A stretch of DNA of 64,000 bases from the NCBI RefSeq assembly GCF_000938265.1, contig NZ_JYFC01000010.1, positions 35,154-99,153 of the forward strand, read 5' to 3'. Below are positions 50,125 to 59,031 of this stretch, in pieces. The stretch is from Agreia bicolorata. GTDB lineage: Bacteria > Actinomycetota > Actinomycetes > Actinomycetales > Microbacteriaceae. A program made the position numbers and the translations under genes. Positions within the stretch are counted from its first letter, which is position 1, and each line of letters opens with the position of its first letter. Below the pieces are notes generated by a model. The model ran no database searches. It was not told where the DNA came from and worked only from the letters and a program-made list of their open reading frames with translations.

Positions 50125-50949
50125 TTACCCCTTCACTGCGCCCTGAAGGAGGGCCTTGATGAACTGTCGCTGGAATATGAGGTAGACGATCACCGTCGGA
50201 AGCATGACGATGAGCGACGCCGCGAACAGCAGAGGCAGCGCGTCGATGTACTGCCCCTGGAAGGCGCCCAGGGCACCGGCCATCGTGCGCTTGCTCGGGT
50301 CGTCGACCATAACGAGCGGCAGAAGGAACTGGTTCCACGTCCAGAGGAACAGCAGGATTCCGAGTGCTGACAGAGCGGGTGACGCCAACGGCAGCTGAAT
50401 CTGTCGGAACTCCTGCCAGATGTTCGCACCGTCGACCCGAGCCGCCTCCGAGAGTTCGCGAGGCACTCCGATGAAGTGGGCGCGCATCCAGAACACGCTG
50501 AACGGCATGTACAGCCCGATCAACGGGATGATCACGGCCCACTGGGTGTTGATGAGTCCGTACGACGTGAACTGGTAGTAGAGGGGGATGATGATCGCCT
50601 CGAAGGGGATGGTCAGCCCGACCACCATGCCGACGAGAACAGCGCGCCCGCCCGGAATGCGCAGGTTGCCTAGCGCGTAGCCGGCCAGGGTCGAGAACAG
50701 AAGAGCGACCGGCACGACGATGACCACGATGAAGGTGCTCGACAACATAAGCGTGCCGATGTTGCCGAGTTGGAAGGCAGTGACGAAGTTCTCCCAGTGC
50801 GGATCGCTCGGCCAGGAGAATCCGTTCGGAATGCGATCGGGAGATTGCAGTGCGGCGGTCAGCATGCTGGCGAACGGCAGAAGCGTCAGCACGACGACGA
50901 CGATCAAGAGGATCCGGCCGACGACGACTTCGGTGCGGTTGACGATCAT
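50125..50949 (-). CDS. carbohydrate ABC transporter permease (MalG-type)
   Basis: The 274-residue CUT1 inner-membrane permease has six TMs and an EAA loop 'ELSEAARVDGANIWQEFRQIQLPLASPALSALGI' contacting the ATPase. Its GTG/ATG region overlaps the MalF-type stop by 4 nt. The operon holds no ATP-binding gene, so a shared MsiK-like ATPase encoded elsewhere must energise it, as is established for many actinobacterial sugar importers. Confidence 0.92.
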   Translation of the reverse strand: MIVNRTEVVVGRILLIVVVVLTLLPFASMLTAALQSPDRIPNGFSWPSDPHWENFVTAFQLGNIGTLMLSSTFIVVIVVPVALLFSTLAGYALGNLRIPGGRAVLVGMVVGLTIPFEAIIIPLYYQFTSYGLINTQWAVIIPLIGLYMPFSVFWMRAHFIGVPRELSEAARVDGANIWQEFRQIQLPLASPALSALGILLFLWTWNQFLLPLVMVDDPSKRTMAGALGAFQGQYIDALPLLFAASLIVMLPTVIVYLIFQRQFIKALLQGAVKG

Positions 50950-51917
50950 GAGTCACGCTCCCTCGAGAGGCGCTGAATGGGCAGAACGACGATGAGCACG
51001 AAGATCAGGAGGACCACGCCGAATGCCGAAGCCAGACCCACCTGGCTCTGCACGAAGGCAAGCCTGAAAATCGCAATTCCGGGAACGAGAGTCGACGTTC
51101 CTGGACCGCCCTTCGTCGTGGTGTAGATGATGTCGAAGGTGCCGAGCGCGGCGATGACCGTGATGGTCGTCAGAACGGCGATCTCCTGCCGAAGCCCGGG
51201 AAGGGTGATCGTGACGAACTCGCGCAACCAGCCCGCGCCATCCAGACGCACTGCCTCGTAGAGCGACCCGTCGATCTTGCCCATACCGGTGAGAAGCAGC
51301 ACAGTGCAAAGTCCGGTGAGGACCCATGATCCGATGAGCCCCACCGCAGGCAGGGCCGTGGAGAAGTCGGCGAGCCAGGATCGGGTGATGAAGCCGAGTC
51401 CCACCGAATTGAGGAACGAGTTGATCGTTCCGGCCTGCGCATACATCCATGACCACGCGATGCCGGCGGCGACGAGCGGCACGATCTGAGGCAGAAAGAG
51501 AATCGTGCGGGATGCCGTGGCGAAGGGGCCCTGCCGCATCGTGCGCAGCAGGTTGGCAAGCACGAGCCCAACGACCACCGGAATGACCGTGAAGAAGAAG
51601 ATGAGAATGATCGCGTTGAAGATCGGGGTCAGAAGGGTGGGATCCGTGAATATCGAGATGTAGTTGTCGATTCCGACCCAGGTCGACGCGCCGATGCCGT
51701 TCCAGTCGTAGAACGAGTACTGCACAGCGGTGAGCAAGGGGTAGACGACGAAGGCGACATAGGCGGCGAGGGCGGGCAGCACCATCAGCCACCCGATGTA
51801 GGCGGTGCGGCGAGCGAACCGGCTGCGACGCCGCTGAGGCCCGGCGGCGGCCGGCCCAGCCGGGGCAGAGGTGATGACCCCTGCCCCGACCGAGGCGTCT
51901 TGCTTCACGGCGCTCAC
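50946..51917 (-). CDS. carbohydrate ABC transporter permease (MalF-type)
   Basis: The 323-residue CUT1 permease has a cytoplasmic Arg-rich N-terminus ('QRRRSRFARRTAY'), six TMs and EAA loop 'LYEAVRLDGAGWLREFVTITLPGLRQEI'. It pairs with the MalG-type protein. The start overlaps the binding-protein stop by 4 nt, so the four transport and enzyme genes are translationally coupled. Confidence 0.92.
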   Translation of the reverse strand: MSAVKQDASVGAGVITSAPAGPAAAGPQRRRSRFARRTAYIGWLMVLPALAAYVAFVVYPLLTAVQYSFYDWNGIGASTWVGIDNYISIFTDPTLLTPIFNAIILIFFFTVIPVVVGLVLANLLRTMRQGPFATASRTILFLPQIVPLVAAGIAWSWMYAQAGTINSFLNSVGLGFITRSWLADFSTALPAVGLIGSWVLTGLCTVLLLTGMGKIDGSLYEAVRLDGAGWLREFVTITLPGLRQEIAVLTTITVIAALGTFDIIYTTTKGGPGTSTLVPGIAIFRLAFVQSQVGLASAFGVVLLIFVLIVVLPIQRLSRERDS

Positions 51918-53263
51918 TTTGCGGCGAGATCCTTCTCGTAGAACTCCTGCGTGGCCTTCAAGAAGTCCTCTGGCGTCATCTTGTCGGTCAGCAGCAACTG
52001 CTCGTTGGGCTGGAGAGAGCCCTGGTAGATGCCCGCGGTGGAGTTGGCCATGAAGTCGACGAACCCGTCGTCTGTGGCGACGGTAGCCGAGTTGTTGAGC
52101 GCCTGCTCGACAAGGCTGCCCTTCTCAACGGTGGGCAGCGCCTGCGTCGGGTCGCCTCCCGGCGAGGAGCCCGTGACGTCGACGACGATCTGGCGCGCCT
52201 TGTCGTTGGTGACGATCCAGTTGAGGAAGAAGGCCGTAGCATCCGCGTTCTTCGACTTGGCGGGAATGGTGAACGTATTTCCCGCGCCCATGGCGACGTG
52301 CTTACTGCCTGCCTCGGCGGGAGGCATCAGGAAGAACTCCGCGTTCCCCGCACCCAGACCCGTTTCGACATTCTTGGCATCCCAGTTGCCGTCCCACATG
52401 AACAAACCCTGACCCGAGGTGAAGTTCGAGACCATGGTCGTGTAGTTGATGGCATTGACGTCCGTCGGCAGGTATCCGGCCTTCGCCCAATCCTGGAACT
52501 TCGTCGAACCCTTGAGCGCGGCATCCGTTTCGATCGTCGCACCGGGCTTGTTGTACATCCAGTCGATCAGATCCTGCTTGTCGCCGTACTGGTTGATCAA
52601 GGCCTGCAGCACGAAGGTTCCGACGCCATCCTGCATACCGGTCTGGATAGGCAGAACCCCCGCGTCCTTTGCCTTCTTGAGGTCTGACTCGAGTTCGTCG
52701 AGCGTTGCGGGTGCCTCGGTGATGCCGACCTGGCTCGCGATCGTCTTGTTCATGTAGATGCCCGTGACGCTGAACCCGATGCCGAACTGGTAGAGGGATC
52801 CCTCTCCGCGAACACCGTCGTCGGTGATTCGGCCTCCGGCGAGCTGACCCGCCGAGAACTTGTCCCATCCGTAGGCGTCGAAGTACGGATCGAGGTTCGT
52901 CAGCAGTCCGTCCTTCACCGTCGTTCCGAGCGTCGACTGTCGAATCAGGTCGGGCGCGTCGGCGCTGGCGAGCAGACGAGGCGTGTTGGCGAGCAGATTC
53001 TGGAAGCTGTCGCGCACGATGTCGAACTTCACATTCGGATACTGCTTCGTGAACTCATCGGAGAGATCCGAGGTCACGGGGAAACCCGTCTCGTCTTGGA
53101 TCTTGATCGTGATGTCGCCGGTCGGGGCGTCTGTGCTGACGTCGCCGCTCGGCGCGGTCGCGACCGGGCTGCTGCCCGGCGCACATCCCGCAACGGCGAC
53201 TAGAACGGTCGCGGCTGCGGCGGTAACCATCAGCGTGCGGCCGGCACGCAAGCGTGTTCTCAT
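51914..53263 (-). CDS. sugar ABC transporter substrate-binding lipoprotein
   Basis: The 449-residue protein has a signal peptide with lipobox VAGC (Cys27) and cluster-B binding-protein features: 'GDITIKIQDETGFPVTSDLSDEFTKQYPNVKFDIV', 'PDLIRQSTLGTTV', 'GQGLFMWDGNWDAKNVE' and 'KKAKDAGVLPIQTG'. It captures an oligosaccharide outside the membrane. ATG 53263 begins the signal peptide. First gene of the operon, divergent from the LacI regulator; a palindromic operator lies 53 bp upstream. Confidence 0.92.
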   Translation of the reverse strand: MRTRLRAGRTLMVTAAAATVLVAVAGCAPGSSPVATAPSGDVSTDAPTGDITIKIQDETGFPVTSDLSDEFTKQYPNVKFDIVRDSFQNLLANTPRLLASADAPDLIRQSTLGTTVKDGLLTNLDPYFDAYGWDKFSAGQLAGGRITDDGVRGEGSLYQFGIGFSVTGIYMNKTIASQVGITEAPATLDELESDLKKAKDAGVLPIQTGMQDGVGTFVLQALINQYGDKQDLIDWMYNKPGATIETDAALKGSTKFQDWAKAGYLPTDVNAINYTTMVSNFTSGQGLFMWDGNWDAKNVETGLGAGNAEFFLMPPAEAGSKHVAMGAGNTFTIPAKSKNADATAFFLNWIVTNDKARQIVVDVTGSSPGGDPTQALPTVEKGSLVEQALNNSATVATDDGFVDFMANSTAGIYQGSLQPNEQLLLTDKMTPEDFLKATQEFYEKDLAAK

Positions 53264-53316
53264 TCTGTTGACTCCTTCGTCATGGTCAGGCGTAATGTGA
53301 TGCAATCGATCAATAT

Positions 53317-53332
53317 GGTAAAAGCATTTACC
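53317..53332. promoter_or_regulatory. LacI-type operator in the divergent sugar-operon promoter
   Basis: GGTAAAAGCATTTACC has perfect 6-bp arms (GGTAAA/TTTACC) around 4 nt, typical of LacI/GalR-family sites. It lies between the binding-protein gene and the lacI-type gene, so it could control both. Confidence 0.75.
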
Positions 53333-53430
53333 TACATTGGGCATTATCGTTACTCAATCGTCTGCGAGTGTCAAGACCTTCGAGCAGACCAGTTCTACGT
53401 GCAGTTACGCTTGAGCCGAAGGAGGGCGCT

Positions 53431-54534
53431 GTGGCTTCGAAAAGAGCAACACTCGCCGACGTCGCGCGCCTGGCGGGCACCTCGCCCACCACAGCCTCGT
53501 TGATTCTCAACGGAAAACCCGACACCCGGTTCTCGGCCGATGCGCACCGGAGGGTGCACGACGCCGTCGCGCAGCTCGGGTACCGCCCCAACATGGGCGC
53601 CCGAGCGCTCCGCACTGATCGCTCCCTCACGATCGGCTTCATATCGGATGTCGTGGCCACGACCCGATTCGCGAGCGGGCTCATCCGAGGCGCTCTCGAA
53701 GAGGCCGAAAAAGCCGGGCATGTGATGCTCGTTCTCGAGACAGGCGGAGACCCGGCTCGCCAGGACGAGGCCGTGGGAGCGGTACTCGATCGCCAAGTCG
53801 ACGGCATCGTCTTCGCGACCATGCGCGCACGAGAGCTCGTTATGCCCTCCCTCCCCGAATCCACCCGAGTCGTCATGCTGAACGCGACCAGCCCCCAGTT
53901 CGGCCTCTCCGTGCTTCCCGACGAGGAATCCGGAGGCAGAAGCGCTGTTGATCTGCTTGCAGCCGCAGGGCACACGGAAGGCATCGCATTGATCGGTCAG
54001 AACGACGAAGTCGAAGACGATCTCTTTCGCTCGGCTACTGTGGCCCGACGCGTGCACGGCCTTCGTTCGGAGGTCAAGGCACTCGGGTTGAGCCTGCTCA
54101 CCGAGGAGTCCTGCTGGGAGTGGGAGCCCGAGAACGGCTACCGCCTCACTGCAGAGCTACTCGACCGGCGGCCCGATGTGACCTCACTGCTGTGTATGAA
54201 CGACCGACTTGCTTTCGGCGCCTACCAGGCCTGCCAGGAGCGCGGGCTGACCGTGGGACGTGACATCTCGATCGTCTCATTCGACAATGACGAACTAGCC
54301 GCCTACCTCCGCCCGGGGCTCACGACGATCGGGTTGCCTCACGAGGCCATGGGCCATCAGGCAGTGCAACTCCTGCTCTCTGAGGCGGCACCGGGCGAAC
54401 GGCTGATCGAGATGCCTGTGGTCGAACGCAGCTCGATCTCAGTCGGCGACACCGAGAGTTCGACGGCACTCCTGGCACGCGAGCGTCTCGACGCACGGCG
54501 AAAGCATGCTCGCGACACGATCCCTACCCCGTGA
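53431..54534 (+). CDS. LacI-family transcriptional repressor of the sugar operon
   Basis: The 367-residue regulator has a LacI HTH ('ATLADVARLAGTSPTTASLILNGKPDTRFSADAHRRVHDAVAQLGYRPNMGARAL') with hinge, then a periplasmic-binding-protein-like effector domain ('LTIGFISDVVATTRFASGLIRGALEEAEKAGH...'). GTG 53431 has AAGGAGG 5 nt upstream. It is divergent from the transport operon with the palindrome at 53317-53332 between them, so a sugar-induced derepression circuit is likely. Confidence 0.92.
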   Translation: MASKRATLADVARLAGTSPTTASLILNGKPDTRFSADAHRRVHDAVAQLGYRPNMGARALRTDRSLTIGFISDVVATTRFASGLIRGALEEAEKAGHVMLVLETGGDPARQDEAVGAVLDRQVDGIVFATMRARELVMPSLPESTRVVMLNATSPQFGLSVLPDEESGGRSAVDLLAAAGHTEGIALIGQNDEVEDDLFRSATVARRVHGLRSEVKALGLSLLTEESCWEWEPENGYRLTAELLDRRPDVTSLLCMNDRLAFGAYQACQERGLTVGRDISIVSFDNDELAAYLRPGLTTIGLPHEAMGHQAVQLLLSEAAPGERLIEMPVVERSSISVGDTESSTALLARERLDARRKHARDTIPTP

Positions 54535-54575
54535 GTTGATCCTCCCCTGAGGCGATCTGCCGACGTTGCACACAT

Positions 54576-54715
54576 GATGAAGATCAGTGAGTCCGCCGGC
54601 ATAGCGCGCACCCATGTGTCGCGAATCGACCCACCCGCGCCGTTTTGCGTCGATATGCGACCAGCGGCAGGTCATCGAGGCGCGCCATGTGTCACGAGTC
54701 GACCTATCCGCGCGA
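54576..54715. repeat. 140-bp direct repeat, copy A
   Basis: This aligns without gaps to 57949-58088 with about 22 differences (about 84% identity). It lies downstream of the lacI-type gene. The best-kept part is CCGCGCCGTTTTGCGTCGAT and its flanks. No open frame is conserved between the copies. Confidence 0.85.
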
Positions 54716-54738
54716 GCTGCCGACCTGGTTGGACGGCC

Positions 54739-55677
54739 TTAGTCCGACTCGCCCCGGTCGGGTCGTGTGGAGGCGTGGGCCAGCTCGGAGCCCGGGTCTT
54801 CCGCCGTATCGGGTGTTGTGGCGTTGGGCGGTGTGCGCCCATCGCGGAAGATTGAGGGTTCCGCACCGGTGTGGCGTCGGGTGTGGACGATGAAAAGGAT
54901 CACTCCGAGGGCGACGGCGGCGAACGATGCCCACACATTGTCGGGAATGCTAAGGAATCCGTCGCTGGTGGGATCGATCCTGATGGCCTCGAGCCAGCTT
55001 CGTCCGAGTCCGTACCAGACGAGGTAGAGGGCGAACAGCTTTCCCCATTGCAAGTGGAAGCGCCGCTCGAGCAGCAGAAGGATTACCACTCCCGCGAGAT
55101 TCCAGATGATCTCGTACAAAAACAGGGGGTGAAACAAGGTGCCGTCGGGGAGGTTGGCAGGGAATTTGGGGTTGCTGGCTTCGATCTGAAGCCCCCACGG
55201 AAGCGTGGTGGGGAGGCCGAAGAGTTCGTGGTTGAAATAGTTTCCGAGCCGGCCGATGGCCTGTGCGACAAGCATTGCCGGGGCGAGAGCGTCTGCGAAG
55301 GACCAGAACCGGATTCCGGCACGCCTGCAGCCGATGTAGGCACCGACCGCGCCTCCGAGCAGGGACCCATAGAGAGCGTTGCCTCCGTCCCAGATGGCGA
55401 ATACATCCCACAGATTCGCCCCGGGGTAGAAGTAGTCTCCGACGTGGGTGAATACGTGATAAAAACGGGCACCGACGATGCCCAAGGGCACTGCCCACAT
55501 GATGATGTCGAGCACCACGCCCGACTCCGCACCCCGGCGCGAGAGCCGGCGCTGCGTCATCACCATTGCGGCGATGATGCCAGTCAGAATGCATAACGCG
55601 TAGATATGCACAGTCAGGGGACCGAGGTGGAATTGCGCCCACGCCGGATCGGGGCTGGGAATGCTCAGTACCATCAT
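54739..55677 (-). CDS. lgt: prolipoprotein diacylglyceryl transferase
   Basis: The 312-residue, seven-TM enzyme moves diacylglycerol from phosphatidylglycerol to the lipobox Cys of prolipoproteins. The Lgt signature 'GRLGNYFNHELFG' is intact, with 'ARFYHVFTHVGDYFYPGANLWDVFAIWDGGNALYGSLLGG' and 'HPLFLYEIIWNLAG'. The C-terminal 45 residues are hydrophilic. It is not next to trp genes, the usual actinobacterial lgt setting, so it may be an additional copy. It is divergent from the fluoride riboswitch/crcB unit and inside the 140-bp repeats. Confidence 0.93.
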   Translation of the reverse strand: MMVLSIPSPDPAWAQFHLGPLTVHIYALCILTGIIAAMVMTQRRLSRRGAESGVVLDIIMWAVPLGIVGARFYHVFTHVGDYFYPGANLWDVFAIWDGGNALYGSLLGGAVGAYIGCRRAGIRFWSFADALAPAMLVAQAIGRLGNYFNHELFGLPTTLPWGLQIEASNPKFPANLPDGTLFHPLFLYEIIWNLAGVVILLLLERRFHLQWGKLFALYLVWYGLGRSWLEAIRIDPTSDGFLSIPDNVWASFAAVALGVILFIVHTRRHTGAEPSIFRDGRTPPNATTPDTAEDPGSELAHASTRPDRGESD

Positions 55678-55827
55678 GACCTCCGCAACTCACCGACAGG
55701 AGTAGTGAGCCCAGGCAAGACTAGACCCGCCCCGCCCTGCACATCGTGGGAATCCGTCACCGACTCGACCTCGCGGGTCATCGTGGCGCCCTGATCGGGT
55801 CAGGGCTATGATCTGGATAGCGTCTTT

Positions 55828-55931
55828 CGGGATGCTGCGGCGGTGGGGCTCACCGTAACCAACCTCGACTTCTGAGTCGACAACAGTCCCTATCTCGGCA
55901 CTTTTGTGCGCCCTTTGAGATAGGAGACCCT
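55828..55931 (+). ncRNA. fluoride riboswitch (crcB motif) with RBS-masking hairpin
   Basis: Leader RNA before crcB has GGTGGGGCTCACCGTAACC, a loop-stem of CTCGACTT/GAGTCGAC type and a closing GGGA/TCCC pair, the layout of the crcB-motif fluoride aptamer. Downstream, CTATCTC (55890-55896) pairs with GAGATAG (55917-55923), which abuts the AGGAG ribosome-binding site, so translation is probably opened by fluoride. Assignment rests on motif plus the two crcB genes that follow. Confidence 0.8.
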
Positions 55932-56480
55932 ATGGATGACTACGCCGACCATCACACCCCCAACCGCGCCCGGCGCGCAGACCCGGAAGCCATGCTTCCG
56001 ATAGACCCCGATACATACGTCTCCGACGCTCCCGTGTCGGGCCCGGCGCAGCCCATCCATCTGCAATGGCGATACATCGGCCTCGTCGCCGCCGGCGGCA
56101 CCATGGGCACTGCAGCGCGCGAGGCCATCAGCCTTGCAATCCCGCCCCTGGCCGGCATCCCGGTGGCGATCTTCCTGATCAACATCGCCGGCGCTCTGTT
56201 CCTGGGCGCCCTCTTGGAGTCCCTCGCCCGAAGGGGCCCTGACGAAGCGCGCCGCCGGACGCTGCGGCTGCTGCTCGGCACGGGGTTCGCCGGCGGGTTC
56301 ACCACTTACAGCGCGCTCGCCACCGATACCGGATTCCTCCTTGTCGGAGGGCAGCTGTGGGCCGGCGCGGTGTACGCCGTCGTCACGGTAGTCGTTGGTG
56401 CGGTCGCGACACTGACCGGGATAGGTCTGGCCGCCGGTCATCATCGCCGCCAGCTCGCTGCAGCGGGAGGTGACCGGTGA
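55932..56480 (+). CDS. crcB: fluoride channel CrcB/Fluc, subunit 1
   Basis: The 182-residue protein has a hydrophilic N-terminal extension of about 45 residues and four TMs: 'GGTMGTAAREAISLAIPPLAGIPVAIFLINIAGALFLGALLE' and 'LLGTGFAGGFTTYSALATDT', which holds the Asn and the Phe/Thr/Ser of the fluoride pore. Fluc proteins export F- as dual-topology dimers. Paired short genes like this usually form a heterodimer. ATG 55932 is preceded by AGGAG. Confidence 0.93.
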   Translation: MDDYADHHTPNRARRADPEAMLPIDPDTYVSDAPVSGPAQPIHLQWRYIGLVAAGGTMGTAAREAISLAIPPLAGIPVAIFLINIAGALFLGALLESLARRGPDEARRRTLRLLLGTGFAGGFTTYSALATDTGFLLVGGQLWAGAVYAVVTVVVGAVATLTGIGLAAGHHRRQLAAAGGDR

Positions 56481-56854
56481 CACCGCTTCTGTTCCTCGCT
56501 CTCTCCGCTGCCGGCGGAATCGGATCCGTCCTCCGCCTGATCGTCGACGGCACGATCAAGGCGCACACTCGAACCACGTTCCCGATCGGGACGATGATCA
56601 TCAACGTCACCGGAGCGCTGCTGCTCGGGTTCGTCACCGAGATCGCGCTCCGCGACATCCTGCCGGATGCATGGCGGCTGATCATCGGAACCGGGCTCCT
56701 CGGCGGCTACACCACCTTCAGCACCGCCAGCTTCGAAAGCGTACGACTCATCCAGCAACGCCGATACCTGTCTGCCCTGGCCAACAGCCTCGGAATGCTC
56801 GGCCTCACCATCGCCGCCGCACTGACCGGTGCCGCACTTGGAAGCCTCTTGTGA
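56477..56854 (+). CDS. crcB: fluoride channel CrcB/Fluc, subunit 2
   Basis: The 125-residue four-TM Fluc subunit has 'GGIGSVLRLIVDGTIK', 'FPIGTMIINVTGALLLGFV' and 'IGTGLLGGYTTFSTASFESVRLI'. GTG 56477 overlaps the first crcB stop by 4 nt, showing coupled translation. It has normal length without the N-terminal extension of subunit 1. Together they give fluoride resistance under control of the upstream riboswitch. Confidence 0.93.
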   Translation: MTPLLFLALSAAGGIGSVLRLIVDGTIKAHTRTTFPIGTMIINVTGALLLGFVTEIALRDILPDAWRLIIGTGLLGGYTTFSTASFESVRLIQQRRYLSALANSLGMLGLTIAAALTGAALGSLL

Positions 56855-57925
<1,071 letters not shown>

Positions 57926-57948
57926 CCCTGCCGGGATGCCGGCGATCA

Positions 57949-58088
57949 GATGAAGCTCGGCGAGCTCGCCGGAGTAGCGCGCATCCATGTATCAAAGATC
58001 GACCCATCCGCGCCGTTTTGCGTCGATATGCGACCAGTGGCAGCTCACCGAGGCTCGCCGTCTGTCACGAATCGACCTATTCGCGCGA
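57949..58088. repeat. 140-bp direct repeat, copy B, with internal palindrome
   Basis: Partner of 54576-54715. Its right end runs into a palindrome, TCGACCTA (58072-58079) facing TAGGTCGA (58092-58099) around TTCGCGCGAAT, which is lost from copy A. Each copy appears built of two related units containing TCGAC and CGACCA. Confidence 0.85.
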
Positions 58089-58120
58089 ATTTAGGTCGAT
58101 ATTCGACCAATGGATGCCCG

Positions 58121-58675
58121 TCAGCGGGCTCGCCGAGCGAGACGAACCCAGGAATAGATCACCAGGGCTGCCAGAAGGCCGGCGATCAGCCAGGTGAGGG
58201 CGGATGCGACGGGTCCCGTTATAAACAGCCCCGTCAGGAGGGCCGCGGCCCAGCCGAGCAGCACGGCGAGCATCGTGGCCACGGTGAGCAGAGCCCACCG
58301 CAGCGTCTCCCGTCGAACGATCGCGAGCGCACCGCGCGGGCCGTTGCCTGCGATCACGGCGCATCCGAGACCCACCACGAGGGGAACGACCGGGGCGAAC
58401 AGGATCGCCGTCACGGCGGCAGCAACGCCCGTCACGATCACGAGGCCGGTCATCGCGCGCAGCTTCGTGTCGGCCGGCGCGACGATCCACCAGCAGGCGA
58501 CGACCGCCGCGGCGAGAGCCACTGCGGAGACCGCGCTAAGAATCAGCGCTCCCGTGCTGAGCGGCAACGGGGGCGCAATCGCAACGAGGAGCGCCTGAAC
58601 GACAGCGTTCACGAGAACGATGACGGCGAGCGCTGCCGCACGCCGGGCAGCGGAGAGCCTCACGGGAGTGATCAT
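58121..58675 (-). CDS. hypothetical integral membrane protein
   Basis: The 184-residue protein has five to six hydrophobic segments (about 12-35, 42-66, 74-108, 126-151 and 155-177) and Ala/Val/Leu-rich composition, with no charged motif recognisable. It is coupled (4-nt overlap, ATGA) to the lipoprotein gene before it. It could be the membrane partner of the exported lipoprotein/phosphoesterase pair. Function unknown. Confidence 0.7.
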   Translation of the reverse strand: MITPVRLSAARRAAALAVIVLVNAVVQALLVAIAPPLPLSTGALILSAVSAVALAAAVVACWWIVAPADTKLRAMTGLVIVTGVAAAVTAILFAPVVPLVVGLGCAVIAGNGPRGALAIVRRETLRWALLTVATMLAVLLGWAAALLTGLFITGPVASALTWLIAGLLAALVIYSWVRLARRAR

Positions 58676-59031
58676 CCGCGCGCCGCCTCATCGATCACGT
58701 CGGCGAGTGGGCCCGAGAACAACTCAGTGCCGCCGACGGTTACCTCGAGCACGGCATCGGCGGCCGTGCTCGACACCACCTCGATGGCCTCGCCATCCGT
58801 TGTGCTGCCGGTGCACGTGACCGCCGTTCCGCTACCGGCCTGGCAGGTCGGCGCCTCGAGGATGTCGACGTTTTCGCGCAGCAGCACGTCGATAGCCCCG
58901 TACCGCACCTGCGCAACCGCGTTGCCTCCCACGGGTGCGAGCGCCGCGACCTGAGAGCATCCGCTGAGCGCCAGCAGCACCGCAAGCGCCACGCCGACCA
59001 TCGCAGCGCCACCGAACATGCGCCCGTTCAC
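58672..59031 (-). CDS. small lipoprotein of unknown function (DUF4333-like)
   Basis: The 119-residue exported protein has lipobox LSGC (Cys25), then a domain with two cysteines ('APTCQAGSGTAVTCTGSTTDG') likely to form a disulfide and beta-strands ('VLEVTVGGTELFSG'). The pattern resembles DUF4333 domains of actinobacterial envelope proteins. It overlaps the phosphoesterase stop and the membrane-protein start by 4 nt each, so the three are one operon. Confidence 0.75.
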   Translation of the reverse strand: MNGRMFGGAAMVGVALAVLLALSGCSQVAALAPVGGNAVAQVRYGAIDVLLRENVDILEAPTCQAGSGTAVTCTGSTTDGEAIEVVSSTAADAVLEVTVGGTELFSGPLADVIDEAARG

